A stretch of 15,765 bases of DNA from Candidatus Zixiibacteriota bacterium (GTDB taxonomy: Bacteria > Zixibacteria > MSB-5A5 > GN15 > FEB-12): NCBI GenBank assembly GCA_016213305.1, contig JACRAV010000329.1, forward strand, positions 1 through 15,765, written 5' to 3'. Shown one piece after another: positions 1 through 7,429 of the stretch (positions are counted from its first letter, which is position 1; each line of letters starts with the position of its first letter). A program made the translations under genes and the position numbers. The notes under the pieces are model-generated. The model ran no database searches and had not been told where the DNA came from. It worked only from the letters and a program-made list of their open reading frames with translations.

Positions 1-16
1 TCAGAGACTTCTTCAC
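1..16 (-). CDS. Start of a further minus-strand gene, cut by the window edge
   Basis: Reading the minus strand, a strong Shine-Dalgarno sequence AGGAGG (21-26) is followed after 4 nt by GTG (14-16) and then AAG AAG TCT CTG, giving M-K-K-S-L before the sequence ends. A lysine-lysine start is common for secreted or membrane proteins, but five residues cannot identify anything. The spacing is slightly short, so the true start could lie just beyond the edge. The gene has the same orientation as the polysaccharide operon but is separated from it by about 365 bp, so it probably has its own promoter. Confidence 0.45.
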
Positions 17-20
17 TCAA

Positions 21-26
21 CCTCCT
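21..26 (-). promoter_or_regulatory. Shine-Dalgarno sequence of the edge gene
   Basis: AGGAGG on the minus strand, within TTAGGAGGT, which closely matches the anti-16S consensus. It lies 4 nt before a GTG codon and is the main evidence that a gene begins at position 16. Confidence 0.5.
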
Positions 27-107
27 AATAAAAGGAACAAGATACAACCGATTACGGGGCCCAGTCCAGTCCGTGTCTTCTCTGCGACACAGACCGTAAA
101 CCTGACC

Positions 108-113
108 ATTATA
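108..113 (-). promoter_or_regulatory. Possible -10 element (TATAAT) for the edge gene
   Basis: The minus strand reads TATAAT exactly, about 90 nt upstream of the GTG at position 16. At the 16-18 nt spacing there is no recognisable -35 hexamer (GC-rich sequence instead), so this is at best a weak or activator-dependent sigma70 promoter. Confidence 0.3.
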
Positions 114-190
114 CAAACTCAAGCGGCTCGGCGCCGGTTCCTTGAGGACGGTAGTATTATCGGCATATCAAAGTCCGACATGATAAAGTA

Positions 191-243
191 AGCGATACAT
201 GTGCCGAGCACCACCCTAAAGAGTGACCGCTAAGCTCTTGCCA
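191..243 (-). promoter_or_regulatory. Two sigma54-like GG-N10-GC elements
   Basis: On the minus strand, TGGCAAGAGCTTAGCG (243 to 228) and CGGCACATGTATCGCT (206 to 191) each carry GG and GC separated by exactly 10 nt and resemble the -24/-12 consensus TGGCACG-N4-TTGCA. They point toward the gene starting at position 16 and would give a leader of roughly 170-215 nt. GG-N10-GC occurs often by chance, so both are tentative. Confidence 0.2.
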
Positions 244-381
244 GGCATAGTGGTTATGTCGCCGGTGGCAGTGCCCCGTTAGAAACCGAGGATCCAATTG
301 GTTGGTTTTCCTACAGAAGGCGGTTTCTTGAACACTCTCGAAGGAGACTCCGGTCTGGGCCGTCGATCATTTGGGGACGCC

Positions 382-1377
382 TCACTCCCTTGTGAGGGAG
401 TGGCGCCTGGCGACAACTATCATACTTGGTGTAATCAACAAGCTTCCGAAAGAAAGGAACCAAAACAATTTGCAGAGCAGGAAAAAGGCAGGGCGCCACA
501 GCTTGCCCCTGGCGCCGACCGGCAGTTCAGACGGGATTGCCGTGACCTGCGAAAAGCCGATGCTCTTGAGCCGTGTCAGTAAATAACGGCGAGAGAATAC
601 ATACAGTTGTTCGGGGTTATGAAACCTGATGTCGTCCTGCATCTGACGATCCTTCCGGCGAACCATGGCTCGACGGATAAACTGCCAGAAGCGGATGAGG
701 GCGAGCTTGTTGGAGACGCGAATGATGACGGCGCCATCTTCAGATACCAGACGAGGCAATATCGTCCAGAATCTTCGCAGGTCCGTTTCGTAATAGAGAA
801 CGTCGCTCATGATGACGGCCTCAAATCGAATAGATACTTTATCAAGCTCATCGACTCCCCCCACGATGGTCTGGAAGCCGTATTCCGACGCCGCGTACTC
901 ACATGCGTGGGTGGACAGGTCGTTGAGCACGCCGGTGAGATCGGGGCGATGTGCCCTGATCGTGGCCAGCAGATGTCCCTTCGCGCCCCCAATATCAAGG
1001 ATTTTCCCCGCGTGTGGAACAAGACGGTCAACCAGGCCGGCGATCTGCCGAAAGATTCTTCGTCTTCCCTGATTGAAGTACGCTTCGTCTTTGTACGCCT
1101 CCTCGAAGTGCGACAGGATGACTTGCGGATCGATTCGTGTATCGGCGAACACCAGCCCGCATTGGGCGCAGGCCCGAAGATTCACCAGCGTGCAATAGTA
1201 CACATACTGACCGACAGCGTCAAACGACCGGGATTCGCAATCAGGGCAGGCATCCAGCTTGTCGGTCTGGACCTTTTTGAAATTGTGTTCTATGCCGTAT
1301 GCGAGCCATCGGTCGGGATGAGCAAATCCGTTGTTGGACTGAAGGATTTCCAACATTTCGCGTTCCTGCTTTTCCAT
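382..1377 (-). CDS. Zinc-ribbon SAM-dependent methyltransferase
   Basis: Class I SAM-dependent methyltransferase of 331 residues, last gene of the operon. Residues 43-72 form a four-cysteine zinc ribbon (C43-P-D-C46 and C69-A-Q-C72). The SAM-binding glycine-rich motif follows at about 124-134 (ILDIGGAKGHL, D127 at the start of the loop), and a Methyltransf_23-like core runs to about 280. The C-terminal 30-40 residues (about 292-325) are strongly hydrophobic and may associate with the membrane. The cysteine-plus-methyltransferase layout is common in O-antigen and exopolysaccharide clusters, where such enzymes methylate sugars or carry out C-methylation in deoxysugar synthesis; the actual acceptor cannot be told. 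ATG start 30 nt after the preceding stop, with a weak ribosome site (GAGCGGA). Confidence 0.85.
   Translation of the reverse strand: MEKQEREMLEILQSNNGFAHPDRWLAYGIEHNFKKVQTDKLDACPDCESRSFDAVGQYVYYCTLVNLRACAQCGLVFADTRIDPQVILSHFEEAYKDEAYFNQGRRRIFRQIAGLVDRLVPHAGKILDIGGAKGHLLATIRAHRPDLTGVLNDLSTHACEYAASEYGFQTIVGGVDELDKVSIRFEAVIMSDVLYYETDLRRFWTILPRLVSEDGAVIIRVSNKLALIRFWQFIRRAMVRRKDRQMQDDIRFHNPEQLYVFSRRYLLTRLKSIGFSQVTAIPSELPVGARGKLWRPAFFLLCKLFWFLSFGSLLITPSMIVVARRHSLTRE
383..402 (-). terminator. Hairpin overlapping the last stop codon of the operon
   Basis: A perfect 8-bp inverted repeat (CACTCCCT / AGGGAGTG) with a 4-nt loop overlaps the TGA stop of the methyltransferase gene. In the minus-strand transcript it could extend with further GC pairs and bulges. 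No run of U follows, so it is not a classical intrinsic terminator; it may protect the 3' end or assist termination. Confidence 0.35.
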
Positions 1378-1407
1378 ATTCCGCTCGTATGGCGTTATGC
1401 CGGCGAT

Positions 1408-2892
1408 TCAGGATCCGTTCTTCCTGTAAACTGTCAGTCGGAGGTTGTTGAAAATGGGTTGGAAGTTCCGGGCTAATTCCTCTTGAATAGAGGAATCGGC
1501 GCCCCAGAGCAAGACGTAGTCGTAGGGGCGCGCGTGCTCATCGGCTTTATAGTCCGCCGGTCGAGGCGGATAGAGGGTTGGCGCTGGAAATTGTTCGCGC
1601 TTGGGGTGGCGGTAATTGACAACCTGGCCATGAGGCAGGTCGAAAAGATACGGCCCGGCGCCGCCCTTCTTCATGTGATAATACGCCCAGACCGTGCTCA
1701 TGGGAGAGTGCTTCCAGCCGCCCGAAACGTCCACGGTCAAAGGAAGGATATTTTTGTTTGGCTCGATATGAGTCACCCCCGAAACATAGGTTTCAATCTG
1801 CGCCGCCATCCGGCGGTAGTGCCACCAGACGTTGCCGAGGCAGGCGAGCGAGCAGACAATCGCCACGACCAGCAGAGGTTTTTTGAATTGATCCACCGTC
1901 GTTGCGGACAGGGATGCCAGGGCGACCATGATAATAAACAGATTGAGCCGGGCGTTAAACGGCCAGACGCCCGATATCTGCAGAGGCAAAATAAACATCG
2001 CCGCGACTAGGCACACGGCCAACCAGAAGAGTTTTCGCGACGGGCGATCCGCGCTTGCAGGCCTGACGATGTGGTCCCTCACAAAGAGAATTCCGACAAG
2101 TCCAATCGGAAGGAGGTACAGCAGGAGGTCCCATTTCGAGAAATCCACGAATGTATGCGCGACGACAAAGGTCGCGGTGTCGTAGGGATTCAGAAACTGG
2201 GCGCCCATGCTGGTCGAAGCACCGCCGCGCAAAAATACGAAGTAGTAAATCACCAGGAGCAGGGACGGAACGAGGGCCACGGCCGTGTTCGCCAGCTTCT
2301 TTCGATTCGACACATCCCATAAGGCGAGCACAACCACGCTTCCCACGATAGCCAGCCAGGAAATGAGGTGAAAGAAGAAGACACCCACCAACAGAACGCC
2401 CAGAAGACTTTTCTCACGAAGACCGGAAAGCGACACGGAGCGTAGCCACAAGCCGAGGGCAAAGAAATAGAATGGAAGACTTCCGTAGAAATTGATATAC
2501 CCCTGGTGGAAGTACCAGTTATACCAGAAGAGAAAGCCGAAAAACCCGAGGACCTTCTTTCTGGGATCGATCGCGTTCATAAAATAGAAAATGCTCAGGA
2601 TGAACAGTATCCCGCATCCGGTGAGATAGACTCTCCCCGCCATGTCGATCGGGAGTATTTTGGACAGAAGAGAGATGATGATTTCCGAACCGAGATTCGG
2701 GAGCGGTTTCCAGTCCACCACAAAATTGTCGGCGAAGTTGAAGGCCGGATTGTGATACTCCTCCCCGATGAATATGCTCAACAGATGGCTGGGGTAATCG
2801 CTCAGGGGCGGGTAGGCCACGGTCCAGATGGGAAGGGAGAAGAGTATCAGGAGGACAACTAAGATGCCGGTCTGTTTGCGATCAGATGTCAC
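1408..2892 (-). CDS. Multi-pass membrane protein, GT-C-like
   Basis: Integral membrane protein of 494 residues with about ten hydrophobic segments: one at 9-27, then a near-continuous series from about 89 to 370, followed by a soluble C-terminal tail of about 120 residues rich in Tyr, Pro and His. The first external loop carries PPLSDYPSH (D32, H36), resembling the acidic loop motif of GT-C glycosyltransferases that use polyprenyl-phosphate sugars. No close named family was recognised. In this setting it may add a sugar on the periplasmic side or transfer the finished glycan. The GTG start is chosen because GAGGAG, overlapping the stop of the CapK-like gene, lies 6 nt upstream, which also suggests translational coupling. 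It could instead be an uncharacterised surface-glycan transport protein. Confidence 0.75.
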   Translation of the reverse strand: MTSDRKQTGILVVLLILFSLPIWTVAYPPLSDYPSHLLSIFIGEEYHNPAFNFADNFVVDWKPLPNLGSEIIISLLSKILPIDMAGRVYLTGCGILFILSIFYFMNAIDPRKKVLGFFGFLFWYNWYFHQGYINFYGSLPFYFFALGLWLRSVSLSGLREKSLLGVLLVGVFFFHLISWLAIVGSVVVLALWDVSNRKKLANTAVALVPSLLLVIYYFVFLRGGASTSMGAQFLNPYDTATFVVAHTFVDFSKWDLLLYLLPIGLVGILFVRDHIVRPASADRPSRKLFWLAVCLVAAMFILPLQISGVWPFNARLNLFIIMVALASLSATTVDQFKKPLLVVAIVCSLACLGNVWWHYRRMAAQIETYVSGVTHIEPNKNILPLTVDVSGGWKHSPMSTVWAYYHMKKGGAGPYLFDLPHGQVVNYRHPKREQFPAPTLYPPRPADYKADEHARPYDYVLLWGADSSIQEELARNFQPIFNNLRLTVYRKNGS

Positions 2893-2898
2893 GTTTCA

Positions 2899-2904
2899 CT
2901 CCTC
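2899..2904 (-). promoter_or_regulatory. Strong ribosome binding site deciding a GTG start
   Basis: GAGGAG on the minus strand overlaps the TGA stop of the upstream CapK-like gene and lies 6 nt before the GTG at 2892. It is the best-placed ribosome site in the operon and fixes the start of the membrane protein gene. Confidence 0.7.
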
Positions 2905-4240
2905 AGGGGCGCAGTCTGGACTCAAAGGCCCGCAGTTTCCCCGACGGGTCAGCAGGAATGCTTTCCACGACTTGAATATCGACGGTGACACCCGCGCCGA
3001 GCAGGGCGTGCCAGCGCTCCCGAATGACGTCGAGTTCGGACAGACTGAAGCCCGGCCCCGGCTCCACCAGAATACGGATCAAAAGCTGTGACTCTTGGAT
3101 CGCCTTGAAACGGCGCACACCCTTGGTCATCGTGTAGTTGATGATCGGGCCGGCTACTTTGGAGCCGTCGGCGGCCAGAATCATGTCCGACACTCTCCCT
3201 TCGATGCTCTCAATAACGGGCAGGGGGAGTCCGCAGGGGCAGGCGTCGGACGACGGGACCACCATGTCCCCGAGGCGATAGCGCACAAACGGGAAAGCGT
3301 AAGAATGCAGTTCGGTGACCACCACCACCCCTTTTTCGCCGGGGGAAACGGGAGCGTTGGTGACCGGGTCCAGTACCTCGATATACAAATTGTGATTCAT
3401 CAGGTGCATGCCGCCCTGACGGCACGGAAAGGCGATGATGCCGTTCTCCGTGGAACCATATTCGTTGGCCACGGTGCAGGCAAACATTGTCTCAAGCTGT
3501 TCTCTCTGAGCCGGAAAGAGCATTTCCCCGGTGGTGATGATGACGGGAATGCGCAGATCGCGCACATGCAGACCCTGTTGCTCGGCGTGCGAGGCAAACT
3601 CGCAAATGGCTGACGGATAGCCGTACACGAACTTCGGACGGAAACGCTGGAGCGTGTGAAAGTACGAGATCGAGTATTCGGCTGATATGATGAACGAGTT
3701 GAATCGTTTCCGGTTAAGGAGCAAATCTTTGGCCTGCCATTTCAGCCGGGCGGTCTGGTCGAGCGGCAATCCCCAGAAGCGACTCTGCCGGTCCCCCATT
3801 CGAACACCGTGCCATCCGTACACCTCATACATGAGGGCGTCGTTGTACGCCGAGGCGACACGGTCCTTCACGAAATGAAGCGGGACACCGGTGGAGCCGG
3901 ATGTTTTACGGGGCGCGACTTTCCACGGGCCTTCCGACCGCATGTTGGAAATCTCCTGCCGAAGTGCGTCTTTGGTCAGGATGGGGATCCGGGCGAAATC
4001 GGCGTACGATGTGATGGCATTGACCGAGATGCCGCCGGTGCGGAAGAGGGTGCGATAGTATGGATTATGGGCGCCTACATACTCGAGCAGAGCGAAAAGT
4101 TTCCTCCACTGGACATCCTGCATCTGTGCGGCGCTCATCGAATGAAAATCACGCACCTGCCGCATGAAGTAATTAACCCGCTCTCCTCTGAAGGAGTAAA
4201 TCGGCCGGTAAAACAGGTTGCGTGAAATCCAGGAATTCAT
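2903..4240 (-). CDS. CapK/PaaK-like adenylate-forming enzyme
   Basis: Adenylate-forming enzyme of 445 residues, related to phenylacetate-CoA ligase and to CapK proteins of capsule loci. It shows the ATP-binding loop TSGSTG (113-118), the A5-type motif YGSTE (261-265), RYRLGD (320-325), a short CPCG segment just after it that may be a metal-binding knuckle, and a C-terminal SGKLR motif containing the likely catalytic lysine. Such enzymes activate a carboxylic acid as its AMP ester; in polysaccharide clusters the acid and acceptor are usually unknown. The ATG at 4240 is preferred (31 nt after the preceding stop). An upstream in-frame TTG at 4312 would add 24 residues and overlap the GT2 gene by 41 nt; neither has a clear ribosome site. 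All key motifs look intact, so it should be active. Confidence 0.88.
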   Translation of the reverse strand: MNSWISRNLFYRPIYSFRGERVNYFMRQVRDFHSMSAAQMQDVQWRKLFALLEYVGAHNPYYRTLFRTGGISVNAITSYADFARIPILTKDALRQEISNMRSEGPWKVAPRKTSGSTGVPLHFVKDRVASAYNDALMYEVYGWHGVRMGDRQSRFWGLPLDQTARLKWQAKDLLLNRKRFNSFIISAEYSISYFHTLQRFRPKFVYGYPSAICEFASHAEQQGLHVRDLRIPVIITTGEMLFPAQREQLETMFACTVANEYGSTENGIIAFPCRQGGMHLMNHNLYIEVLDPVTNAPVSPGEKGVVVVTELHSYAFPFVRYRLGDMVVPSSDACPCGLPLPVIESIEGRVSDMILAADGSKVAGPIINYTMTKGVRRFKAIQESQLLIRILVEPGPGFSLSELDVIRERWHALLGAGVTVDIQVVESIPADPSGKLRAFESRLRP

Positions 4241-4271
4241 GCTATGGATCCGTTGACGAGGTGGAGGATAG

Positions 4272-5228
4272 TCATGGACGCACTCGATTACGTTTTCGGA
4301 AGAAGTGCTCAAGGACTGTCATCGAGCGCACACTGTAAAAAAGCAGATAGAGTATGATCTGATGAACAACATATTTGAATTTGCCAAACTGGTACAGCCG
4401 GTACAAAACGGTAACGAGAGGGACGATCAATATGAGGGTCACCGGAACCAAAACCCCGATTGTTCCCAAAACCACGGCCGGCATACAAGCCAGAGCACCA
4501 ACGAAAAGGGCGAGAAACGCGAGTGTCATCACCATGGGTTTGTCCATGGTGCGCCATGTCACATTCTTCACAATGCTGGTAGAATGCCACTTTTCCTTGG
4601 TCACGAATTGGGCAATCGTTTTGGGATTCCCCAGATGGATGGCGCGAACGCCCGGAGCGTTTATGATGCCGAATCCTTGCCGGCACAGACGCATCCCTAT
4701 GTCGGTATCCTCGTCTGTAATCATAGTCTCGTCAAATCCGGAAACTGCCCGGAAGGCGGCGCTCCTGACAACAAAGTTGCCGCTTGGAATATATCCCGCC
4801 GGTGACGCCACTGTGTTGCGGGCCAAAATCCAGGCGGCTTCGACCCAGGTGGGGTTATCCGGAAGATCAAGATGCGACCCTGTGGCGGCGATGGTGTCAT
4901 CGCGGAGGACGTCGATGGCCGCCCGGCGCCAGCCGGGGCAGACCAGGCAATCGCAATCAATGAAGGCCAGCAGGTTGCCTTTGGCCGATTTGGCCCCGAA
5001 GTTTCGCACGGCGGCGATGGTGGCTTTGGGGTGCGTTAGTAGTTTCACTTCAGGAAAGCGGGCGACAATGGTTTTGGTGTTGTCGGTGGAGCCGTTATCA
5101 ACGACGATGATTTCGTCGCCCGGCGCCATTTCTCGGCGAATGTGTTCCAGACAGCCGGCCATATACATTTCGCCGTTCAAAACCGGGATGATGAAGCTGA
5201 TCGAAAATCTGGGTGTGGGCTGATCCAT
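4272..5228 (-). CDS. GT2 family glycosyltransferase with C-terminal membrane segments
   Basis: GT-A fold family 2 glycosyltransferase of 318 residues. Visible elements: the N-terminal IIPVLNGE strand (13-20), nucleotide-binding VVDNGSTDNT (42-51), the metal-binding DxD as IDCDC (D91, D93), and the likely catalytic acid pair in TDEDTD (E173, D174). About 237-275 is very hydrophobic, probably two transmembrane or re-entrant helices, and a further hydrophobic stretch near 285-300 precedes a basic tail, so the enzyme acts at the cytoplasmic face of the inner membrane. The ATG at 5228 lies 11 nt after the FemAB stop. An in-frame GTG at 5243 overlaps that stop as GTGA and would add five residues, which suits translational coupling; neither start has a good Shine-Dalgarno sequence. 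Donor and acceptor are unknown. Confidence 0.9.
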   Translation of the reverse strand: MDQPTPRFSISFIIPVLNGEMYMAGCLEHIRREMAPGDEIIVVDNGSTDNTKTIVARFPEVKLLTHPKATIAAVRNFGAKSAKGNLLAFIDCDCLVCPGWRRAAIDVLRDDTIAATGSHLDLPDNPTWVEAAWILARNTVASPAGYIPSGNFVVRSAAFRAVSGFDETMITDEDTDIGMRLCRQGFGIINAPGVRAIHLGNPKTIAQFVTKEKWHSTSIVKNVTWRTMDKPMVMTLAFLALFVGALACMPAVVLGTIGVLVPVTLILIVPLVTVLYRLYQFGKFKYVVHQIILYLLFYSVRSMTVLEHFFRKRNRVRP

Positions 5229-5239
5229 AGTGGGATTGG

Positions 5240-6274
5240 TCACGCCGTAATATATTTTCTTATGGACGGGCCGACAAGGCGGGTTATGGTCACCGGGAGG
5301 CGTTTCCAAGTGGCGAGGGCCAGGCGGTATTTGGGGTTGTCGCCGGCCGGGAGAGGCAGAGGTTGTCCGGCGGGGGTGTAGAACTGCCAGTACAGCGGCA
5401 CTTCTTTTGCGCCCCAGCGAATCTTGAAGGTGTGGGTGCCGGAGCCGATGGATGATCGCCCGAAGTCGAAGCGGCGGCACCCCTGGCGGATGGCGAAGCA
5501 CATGGCTTCCCAGTACAGGATGTTGTTGGGATACAGCTCGAAAAACTGGCGTCGCGAGGAAACCCAGGGAAGGGTCAGCATGTCTTTCGTGTACAGGCAG
5601 ATGGCCGCGCCGATATATTCGTGCCGGTATTTGACGAGGAGCACACCGGCAGAATCGGGAAAGACGCGCAGGATGGCGTCAAAAAAGCTCAAGCTGTGGG
5701 GCGGCGAGCCGAGGTCGCGCATGTTTTCGGTCCAGATACGATAGAAGGTGGGGAGCATGGAGCGGTCGTGAATCTCCACGGTGAGTTCGGATTTGCGGGC
5801 TTTACGGATTCTGTTGCGGCGTTCGGGGGGAAGGGAATTGAGCAGTTGTTCGGGATCATCGGGCAAATCCAGGACCAGCGTCACTTTATGACCGGCGGTA
5901 TGAAACTGATCGCCGACCGATTCGATTTGACGAAGCTCCAGATAGTGGGCACGGGTTTCGTCGGTGATCCGGCAGGCGTGGGCGACCAGGGCATCGCGCG
6001 CCGAGGGAGTGTCCGCGACCAGACCGGCGTAATCGAGAAAGGGAAGCGAGGTCAGGGAATGCCCGAACAGACGGCTTTTGACGACGGCGATGGGGAGAAT
6101 ACCGGCGATGGCGCCGTTGTCGCGAGCAATCAGATAGCGGCATTGGTGGCGGTAGGCGGATTCGATGACTTCCTTCCAGCCGATCTTGTGATAGTGCCAG
6201 CAGGAGGATCGAGAGTCGGCGTATGACTCCCAGTCGGCGCAGTCGGTTTCCGAGTATTGGGTAATTTCCATCAT
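5240..6274 (-). CDS. FemAB-like GNAT protein (exosortase-associated type)
   Basis: Protein of 344 residues with the two-lobed GNAT architecture of FemAB-like proteins. The best recognised part is the C-terminal lobe: about 247-275 with ELYPNN, an FDFGRS motif (269-274) and FKIRWGA (283-289), features I associate with the FemAB family found beside exosortase A/PEP-CTERM loci. FemABX enzymes move amino acids from aminoacyl-tRNA onto peptidoglycan precursors; for the exosortase-associated group the substrate is not established, and transfer of an acyl or aminoacyl group to a sugar is the natural guess. It starts 6 nt after the upstream GT4 stop. Two consecutive ATG codons are available (6274, 6271); AGGA lies 4 or 7 nt upstream, and the second gives better spacing. 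No signal peptide or transmembrane segment is seen, so it is cytoplasmic. Confidence 0.85.
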   Translation of the reverse strand: MMEITQYSETDCADWESYADSRSSCWHYHKIGWKEVIESAYRHQCRYLIARDNGAIAGILPIAVVKSRLFGHSLTSLPFLDYAGLVADTPSARDALVAHACRITDETRAHYLELRQIESVGDQFHTAGHKVTLVLDLPDDPEQLLNSLPPERRNRIRKARKSELTVEIHDRSMLPTFYRIWTENMRDLGSPPHSLSFFDAILRVFPDSAGVLLVKYRHEYIGAAICLYTKDMLTLPWVSSRRQFFELYPNNILYWEAMCFAIRQGCRRFDFGRSSIGSGTHTFKIRWGAKEVPLYWQFYTPAGQPLPLPAGDNPKYRLALATWKRLPVTITRLVGPSIRKYITA

Positions 6275-6280
6275 TGGGTC

Positions 6281-7429
6281 CTATGCGCCGGAGAAGTCCG
6301 CCAGCCGGCGATACAGGGTGTGCACACGAGTTGCCATCGCCGCTTTCGAAAATTCGCTCGCCACCAGTATTCTGCCTGCCTCTCTCATCATGGTGGTCCG
6401 GCCGGGATTGTCGAGAATCGATCCAACGGCCGAAGCCAACGCCGACTCATCCATGGGCGGCACGAGCAAGCCGGTATCGTTGTGTCGGATAACTTCGGGA
6501 TTCCCCCCCACATTCGTAACCACCGACGGAATCCCGAGCGCCAGACTCTCGAGCAAGGATATCGAAATTCCCTCATGAAGGGAAGAAAGAACGAAGACGT
6601 CGAGGGCGGCCAGGATGTCGCCCACGTCGGGAGTAAATCCGTAGAAGACGACTTTCTTGTCGAGGCCGTACTCCGCGGTCAAAGATTCCAGAGCCGCACG
6701 TTCAGGACCGTCGCCCACAAGTACGAGTCGGGCGTCCGGATGATTCGCGGCGATTGTTCGAAAGGCGCCGAGAAGATATTGGTACCCCTTGACCGGCGTC
6801 AGTCGGCCGACCGACCCGATCAGTTTGTGGTCGGCCGAAAGGCCCAGCCGCTTTCTGATATCGGCGGGCGATGCTGTCGGTTGCAGTCGCTCGCCGTCAA
6901 TTCCGTTGTGGATCATGATCACGCGCTCGGGGCCGAATTGGGCCGACAGCTGTCGCTCGATATCGCAGGAAACGGCAATCGACATGTCGATCCGGGTGCG
7001 GGTGACAATCGCATCAAACAGGCGATACACGCGGGACTTGACGCCTTTGAACCCCGTGGACGGCTCGGCCAGCCCGTGAACAGTCCTGATCTGATGCGGA
7101 ACGCCCGTCATGATTCTCGCGAGACCGCCGAGGATGTTCTCCTTGTACCGATGAGTATGCAGAATGTCAAACCGCTCGTTGGCGAGAATCCGTCGGATCC
7201 GAAGAAGTAATTGGGCCGCGTTGTGGGAGCGCTCATCGAGAATGGTGACGGGTATGTCGAGTTCGCGGAGACGTTCGGCGAGAACGCCGGAATTGAGCAG
7301 GATAACCGACAGACGCAGGTCGTGGAATTTCGTCAGCCCGGCAATCAGGGTCGCCAGTTGAACCTCGGCGCCGGCCCAGAGGTCACCCGACGCGAGGTGA
7401 CAGACTCTTATCGTTTTGACGGTTCCCAC
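6281..7429 (-). CDS. GT4 family glycosyltransferase (third GT4 of the operon)
   Basis: GT-B fold glycosyltransferase of 382 residues. The N-terminal domain has the acceptor-side loop DLWAGAE (about 16-22), and the C-terminal GT4 domain begins near 205 with GSVGRLTPVKG, followed by VLVGDGPE and the E-x7-E signature in HEGISISLLE (E286, E294). It is a retaining, cytosolic or membrane-peripheral enzyme adding one sugar from a nucleotide donor. The frame is open about 100 codons upstream, but that part lacks GT character and lies over the GT2 gene. The GTG at 7429, giving MGTVKTIRVCHLAS, is the best start. It overlaps the GT2 gene by 22 nt, with GGGAG at a rather long 13 nt. No ATG closer to the domain exists. 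Confidence 0.9.
   Translation of the reverse strand: MGTVKTIRVCHLASGDLWAGAEVQLATLIAGLTKFHDLRLSVILLNSGVLAERLRELDIPVTILDERSHNAAQLLLRIRRILANERFDILHTHRYKENILGGLARIMTGVPHQIRTVHGLAEPSTGFKGVKSRVYRLFDAIVTRTRIDMSIAVSCDIERQLSAQFGPERVIMIHNGIDGERLQPTASPADIRKRLGLSADHKLIGSVGRLTPVKGYQYLLGAFRTIAANHPDARLVLVGDGPERAALESLTAEYGLDKKVVFYGFTPDVGDILAALDVFVLSSLHEGISISLLESLALGIPSVVTNVGGNPEVIRHNDTGLLVPPMDESALASAVGSILDNPGRTTMMREAGRILVASEFSKAAMATRVHTLYRRLADFSGA

Larger units (their letters stand above)
17..381. other. Non-coding stretch between the operon end and the edge gene
   Basis: About 365 bp between the stop of the methyltransferase gene and the GTG at position 16. I found no convincing coding frame on either strand; the short plus-strand frames here continue as antisense shadows of the methyltransferase gene. 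On the minus strand it contains a perfect TATAAT hexamer and two GG-N10-GC pairs reminiscent of sigma54 promoters, listed separately. No tRNA, riboswitch or strong U-tailed terminator was recognised. Confidence 0.6.

Noticed and set aside
607..1476. Long plus-strand frame (289 codons) opposite the methyltransferase gene
   Set aside because: The minus-strand frame has cysteine zinc-ribbon and SAM motifs; the plus-strand product shows no recognisable domain and is a GC-driven antisense shadow.
5244..5501. N-terminal extension of the GT2 gene upstream of the GTGA overlap
   Set aside because: This stretch is Pro/Arg/His-rich and is an out-of-frame reading of the end of the FemAB-like gene.
6257..7210. 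Plus-strand frame of 317 codons opposite the third GT4 gene
   Set aside because: Its product lacks any recognisable motif, while the minus strand carries a complete GT4 signature.
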